From Cristatella mucedo (taxonomy: Eukaryota; Bryozoa; Phylactolaemata; Cristatellidae), in contig WPIO01000020.1 of the NCBI GenBank assembly GCA_009760855.2, positions 4,380,001 through 4,444,000 on the forward strand: DNA of 64,000 bases. Direction: 5' to 3'. The position numbers and the translations under genes were made by a program. Under the pieces are notes generated by a model that saw nothing but the letters and a program-made list of their open reading frames with translations, ran no database searches and had not been told where the DNA came from. Positions 57,491 to 64,000 of this stretch are shown here, in pieces; positions within the stretch are counted from its first letter, which is position 1, and each line of letters starts with the position of its first letter.

Positions 57491-57837
57491 AGCCGATTAC
57501 TGGTGGATCGATGATGGATTGCCATCGCGACCTGCGTTGTAGTCATTAACAAACGTGACGTGCGGCTTCTACGTCTGGTCAGAACTAGCCCGCAAGCGCA
57601 GCGCTCGTAGCGATGCTAGTCTCAGCTGACGAGCTACGAATTACCGGCGACGCCTGACCCTTACAGCACGACTAGTTACTTGTAGGTGCTGCACCGATGC
57701 ACAAAGGTATGCCGGCAGGAGCAGAAATGCGGCAGCGATGATGAATGCTCTTATCACTACGGTACTTCGTTCCACTCCCGACGATCCGCCACTGCTTGCT
57801 GACCGCCATACCCCCGCATTGAGAGTCAGTGGTCTAG

Positions 57838-57960
57838 CATATACATACATACATACATACATACATACATACATACATACATACATACATACATACATAC
57901 ATACATACATACATACATACATACATACATGCATACATGCATGCATACATACATACATAC
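57838..57960. repeat. (ATAC)n microsatellite
   Basis: About 30 ATAC units with two GCAT variants near the right end. Confidence 0.98.
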
Positions 57961-57997
57961 ATATATATATATATGTATTTATATATAATTGCGGTGT

Positions 57998-58033
<36 letters not shown>

Positions 58034-58056
58034 AAACCGCAGTTATATATATATAA

Positions 58057-58110
<54 letters not shown>
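57961..58110. repeat. AT repeat with embedded inverted units
   Basis: Three AT blocks separated by attgcggtgtctataatata (57988), tattatagaaaccgcagtta (58027) and tattatagacattgcagttt (58105). The first two are inverted copies, so the segment can extrude as a cruciform of about 60 bp. Confidence 0.85.
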
Positions 58111-58112
<2 letters not shown>

Positions 58113-60256
58113 ACATTGCAGTTTCGTCGATCCCACGTGTGTAGCCGACCCAAGACGTATGAGCGGATGTAGATCGAACAGTCCGGCCGCTAAATATGCA
58201 TCGAATAGAGAGAGACGAGACGAGAGTGGACAACCGTGACTCGCGATCGCATTTAACGTTTTACTAACAGGCCCGCCGAATTAAGTGCAGCCAACAGACC
58301 CCGGTTGGTGACCGTGTGCGATTCGCCCACGTCTCAAACGAGCGCTGGGCCGACGTCGATACAGGCTGCTTGGGCGGCACGCACCCGCTCCGGCGTGCCT
58401 GTGCCGAGCACGGGAGAGCGACGGCCAGCCCCTCACCCACCTAGCAACCAGTCGCCATTACAGACGAGAGCGACCGCGCTCAGTCGCACGTTGTATACGT
58501 TGGCCAGATTGTAAGTTGAACATAACTATCATTACATAATTAAATATCTCTCCGCACATAAGCCTCGGGCTTATCGCGGCTATTTCGTGAGCAATCTTTC
58601 ATTCCAAGGCAGCCGTCCAGCTCGCAGGGCAAACGCGCTGGGCGTTGCACTATTCGTGTGCACCGTTCTTTCGCACGCGCCGCAGTAGGTCTTCCTGTCA
58701 CGCCGAAGGCTCGGCGGAGTAGGCGTAACCTGTAGCTTACCGAGCGGCATAACCTACCGCCTGATGCCGTTCGGTGCGCGTCTTCGCGCAAAAAATAGGC
58801 CACCGCGAAACGAGAGTTTCTAGCGCTGACCTACTAATCGTTACTAAAGGGGGTCGTGAGTCCGCGGCGTGAATTGGAAAGCGAGACATACAAATTGGGG
58901 ATTTTACTGAGCTTTATTCGCAAGCGCACAAAGTCACTACGCGTCTAGCTCAGTTTTATCTCCACACTCCTCGCACGCTCTCCAGAGCACAAGCACTCTT
59001 GCGGAGGGAATATGTCCCCGCACTTAGGCTACCCACGTCTATTGTGGGGGAGCGATCTAAATAAGACGAGGAGCCCGAACCGGAGCCTAGACCCTGACCG
59101 GAGAACCCAGGGCTCCGCTTCCACCTTACGGCAAGAATACCTCACACACTACACCAAGCACTCTTGGCGAGACCACGTGCATGCGCGCACACTCAAAATA
59201 CAGAAGAAACACAAAAATGCGAACTCGAGCGCTATACGACCGTATTCGGTGGCGTCCACCGTATCCTCCTGGCGCTGTCTCGTCCTGTCCCTCAATCGCC
59301 GGTGAACAGCCCGCCGTCCTCCCTCGCTTTCAGAGAAACGAGTCCGGCAACTACCGGCGACAGCGCCGAGACGGAGCCGAAAGTGAAGAAGGAGCGCCCT
59401 AGCGAGCGTCGCCCTATCATTGTATAACTGGCCGGGACAGCGGGGGGGGGGGGTTGACAAGCCAGTCTCAATATCAATCACCTCGGCGACCTCTGCGTCC
59501 CCTTGCTCACCTGCTCGAGAACGCAGATGCTCTTCACTCACTTCTCTTGTTCTCACGGAAACCGTCCAGCATCTCAAGACGTTTGGCGGCGACGGCGACC
59601 TTGGGTAAGCGCTGCCCTATTCTTAAATTGCCAGCCGGGGCTATAGGGTCAACAGGTAAGCCAATATCAATCACCTCATGGCTCTACTAATACGATGGCT
59701 GCGTCCTCTTGCTCAAGGCTCTAGGACAGAGGTGATTCCTGCTGAGCAGTTCTTGTGCCCTCTAAAACTGAGTCAGGCCGGCGCTGTGCTACATTCCTAG
59801 TAAGAGAGCTGCATTATAACGGGAGAAGTTTGTGTAATTTGTGAGGGCGATAGATCTGAGCCTTTCGCTTATTCTATTTGCCGGAATAGCTCCGTTAAGT
59901 GTTACGCACCGCATACGCCTTGGAAGAGATTCTAAAAGCTAACTCCCACCTGATGCTACATTTCATGCCTTGATTTCGTAAAAAGAGAGCGCTATGCCGT
60001 GCTCAATGATTCTCGGGCAAAGCTTTTTTTGTTTTGAGCGTGGACTACTCATAGCATAGCTCGGAGTTAAGCATAGACCGTAAGTTCTAGGCGTAGAGGG
60101 GTTCGAGCGCGCCTGCCGCGGCGGCGCGACAAAGAATGAACGATTTACGATGCCTCTACCGGCGAGTTGCGGGCGTAGCGACGACTGTATTGCATTCTAC
60201 GCATGCGGGCGAGCGTATGTACTGGTGTAGAAGCCGTTGCGCGAGAAGAGAAAGTG
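58111..60256. other. GC-rich spacer, no gene recognised
   Basis: Locally CpG-rich sequence with several open frames of 60-140 codons on both strands, none with a recognisable domain. A polyadenylation-type AATAAA on the minus strand (about 58914) and patches such as ITYRLMPFG on the plus strand (58749-58776) hint at decayed LTR-element sequence, but this is weak. G run of 12 at 59441-59453. Confidence 0.3.
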
Positions 60257-61358
<1,102 letters not shown>

Positions 61359-61559
61359 TAGCGCGCGTGCCGGCCGACGCATGAGCAGAAAGCAGATCGT
61401 TTTGACTCTTGTGGGATCCCACGACCCAGCTGACCCGTCGCAATTAAATTGAGCTTAAAAGTCAGCTGATACGACCCGACTGCAGAGCCTAATGAGCGGG
61501 AGCCCAGCGCGTCCGCGGGCAGAGGTGTGAGTCCGGCTAGGGCGGAACAAGTCTGCGGC

Positions 61560-61767
61560 GAGACCACGCCCACAATAGCTACGGCGGAGTATGACGAACT
61601 GGGGGGGGGGGGGGACGCACGCGACTGTAACCTTCAATGAGCGTCGGGTCATCCTCACGCTTCCGCTTCCGCCGTGTCCACCCACAGCTCTCACAAATAG
61701 CTCATGTGCTACGTGGGGGTTACGCCGCATGTTTCGAGCGCTTCTCATGTGTCGGCAGTCACCGCCG
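61560..61767 (+). promoter_or_regulatory. Presumed 5' region of the M6PR paralogue
   Basis: CpG-containing sequence with a 12-bp G run (61601-61612) and a cttccgcttccgc stretch (61660-61672). In-frame ATGs at 61729 and 61747 precede the preferred start. No specific promoter element can be named. Confidence 0.3.
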
Positions 61768-61928
61768 ATGTACCGTCCGGTCGCACTTCTTGTTTTGGCG
61801 GTAGCGGCATTGACAGCACTCAGTGGCCAAGCTCACGCCGCTAACGAGTTTATGCAGCCATGCAACTTCTCAAAAGAGAAAGCAGATAATGACGACATTC
61901 GTAAACTTTTGCCCATTAAAGGTCAAGT
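61768..61928 (+). CDS. Exon 1 of a second M6PR-like gene
   Basis: Encodes a signal peptide (MYRPVALLVLAVAALTALSG, then QAHA) and the lumenal start ANEFMQPCNFSKEKADNDDI, RKLLPIKGQ plus two bases, with donor GT then gtaagt. The lumenal part matches M6PR exon 1 of this window (ANEF..PC.F.KEK.DN.DI..LL.I) at about 18 of 30 positions, and the splice phase (2) is the same. The conserved Cys32 corresponds to Cys28. No exon 2 match is seen up to 64000, consistent with the long intron 1 of the first copy (5.4 kb). Start choice: the Met directly before the hydrophobic core; two in-frame upstream Mets would add 13 or 7 residues. Whether the copy is complete cannot be seen. Confidence 0.82.
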
Positions 61929-63735
<1,807 letters not shown>

Positions 63736-63910
63736 ACCCCTTTTTCTCTGACTCGTCCAGCTTCACTTGACACCAACCTCAAGTCCTAGACGACAGGCTG
63801 TGCCTTCATTTACAGTGCTCCCAAAGCCTGGATCTCACTGATGACTAATATAGCAGAATTATCTAGCACGACTGCATTTATATGAAGGTAAAAAACACAC
63901 GTGTTTCTTC
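63736..63910 (+). mobile_element. Degenerate LINE C-terminal fragment
   Basis: LTRPASLDTNLKS then SAPKAWISLMTNIAE, ELSSTTAFI: the LKSFGDRAFS.APKAWNSLP...TTFKKKLK end of family 1 in decayed form. Confidence 0.6.
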
Positions 63911-63924
63911 TTACTGAACACAAC

Positions 63925-64000
63925 AACAACAACAATAATACATTTGATGGAGCATCACCAGATAACTCAAATCTCTATATAGGTACTTTAAATTAGCTGC
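63925..64000 (-). mobile_element. LINE 3' tail at the window edge
   Basis: Minus orientation: an AAC/AAT tail, then atggagcatcaccagataac, tcaaatctctatataggtac, tttaaattagctgc, the diverged hairpin end. It continues past the right edge. Confidence 0.6.

Noticed and set aside
57641-58112. Frames rich in His-Thr-Tyr-Ile or Met-Tyr-Val-Cys
   Set aside because: Translation of the ATAC and AT microsatellites on the two strands.
58731-58780. Reverse transcriptase motif (YRLMPFG) of a Ty3-like element
   Set aside because: Only a nine-residue resemblance with no flanking RT motifs; insufficient.

Overview
This window is nuclear DNA from an intron-rich invertebrate animal; the species cannot be fixed from the sequence. 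The evidence is phased coding exons with GT/AG borders, a dense layer of non-LTR retrotransposons with (ATT)n or (ACATT)n tails, tRNA-derived SINEs, solo LTRs, hAT remnants and long microsatellites. There is no prokaryotic gene organisation and no CRISPR array.

Two host genes stand back to back. On the minus strand, a DOP1 (dopey) orthologue starts at 21727 and runs left past base 1. Exons 1 to 6 (21581-21727, 16156-16334, 15809-15979, 13266-13455, 12932-13145, 11623-12395) join with consistent phases and carry the conserved DOP1 N-terminal region. Two further open exons at 1912-2376 and 1-494 probably belong to the same gene. A possible TATA-less promoter for it lies near 25.6 kb. On the plus strand, a complete six-exon cation-dependent mannose-6-phosphate receptor (M6PR) gene occupies 32379-49057. 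It encodes 296 residues: signal peptide, MRH lectin domain with all four sugar-binding positions, one membrane span, and a tail ending in a GGA-type DxxLL motif. A second M6PR-like first exon (61768-61928), same strand and same splice phase, shows that the receptor is tandemly duplicated; the rest of that copy lies beyond the right edge.

Layout. 0-21.7 kb: DOP1 exons, with introns filled by a degenerate hAT transposase split by a LINE, a small MITE, LINE tails and SINEs. 21.7-32.4 kb: spacer with a diverged inverted repeat pair, nested LINE/SINE insertions and a large foldback-like element (28.07-31.26 kb) whose arms are diverged tandem repeats of about 170 bp, facing each other and interrupted by a LINE. 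32.4-49.1 kb: M6PR, with introns full of nested LINE and SINE-B copies and CT/TG microsatellites. 49-61 kb: repeat-rich spacer with two oppositely oriented solo LTRs, each with a 4-bp target duplication, a small palindrome related to the foldback repeat, ATAC/AT repeats and a 1.1-kb GA array. 61.6-64 kb: start of the M6PR paralogue.

DOP1 and M6PR both act in Golgi-endosome traffic, but their proximity alone does not show a functional link. The least ordinary features are the foldback element with a relative at 57.1 kb, the LINE/SINE families sharing a 3' hairpin, the two solo LTRs with readable insertion history, and the receptor duplication.
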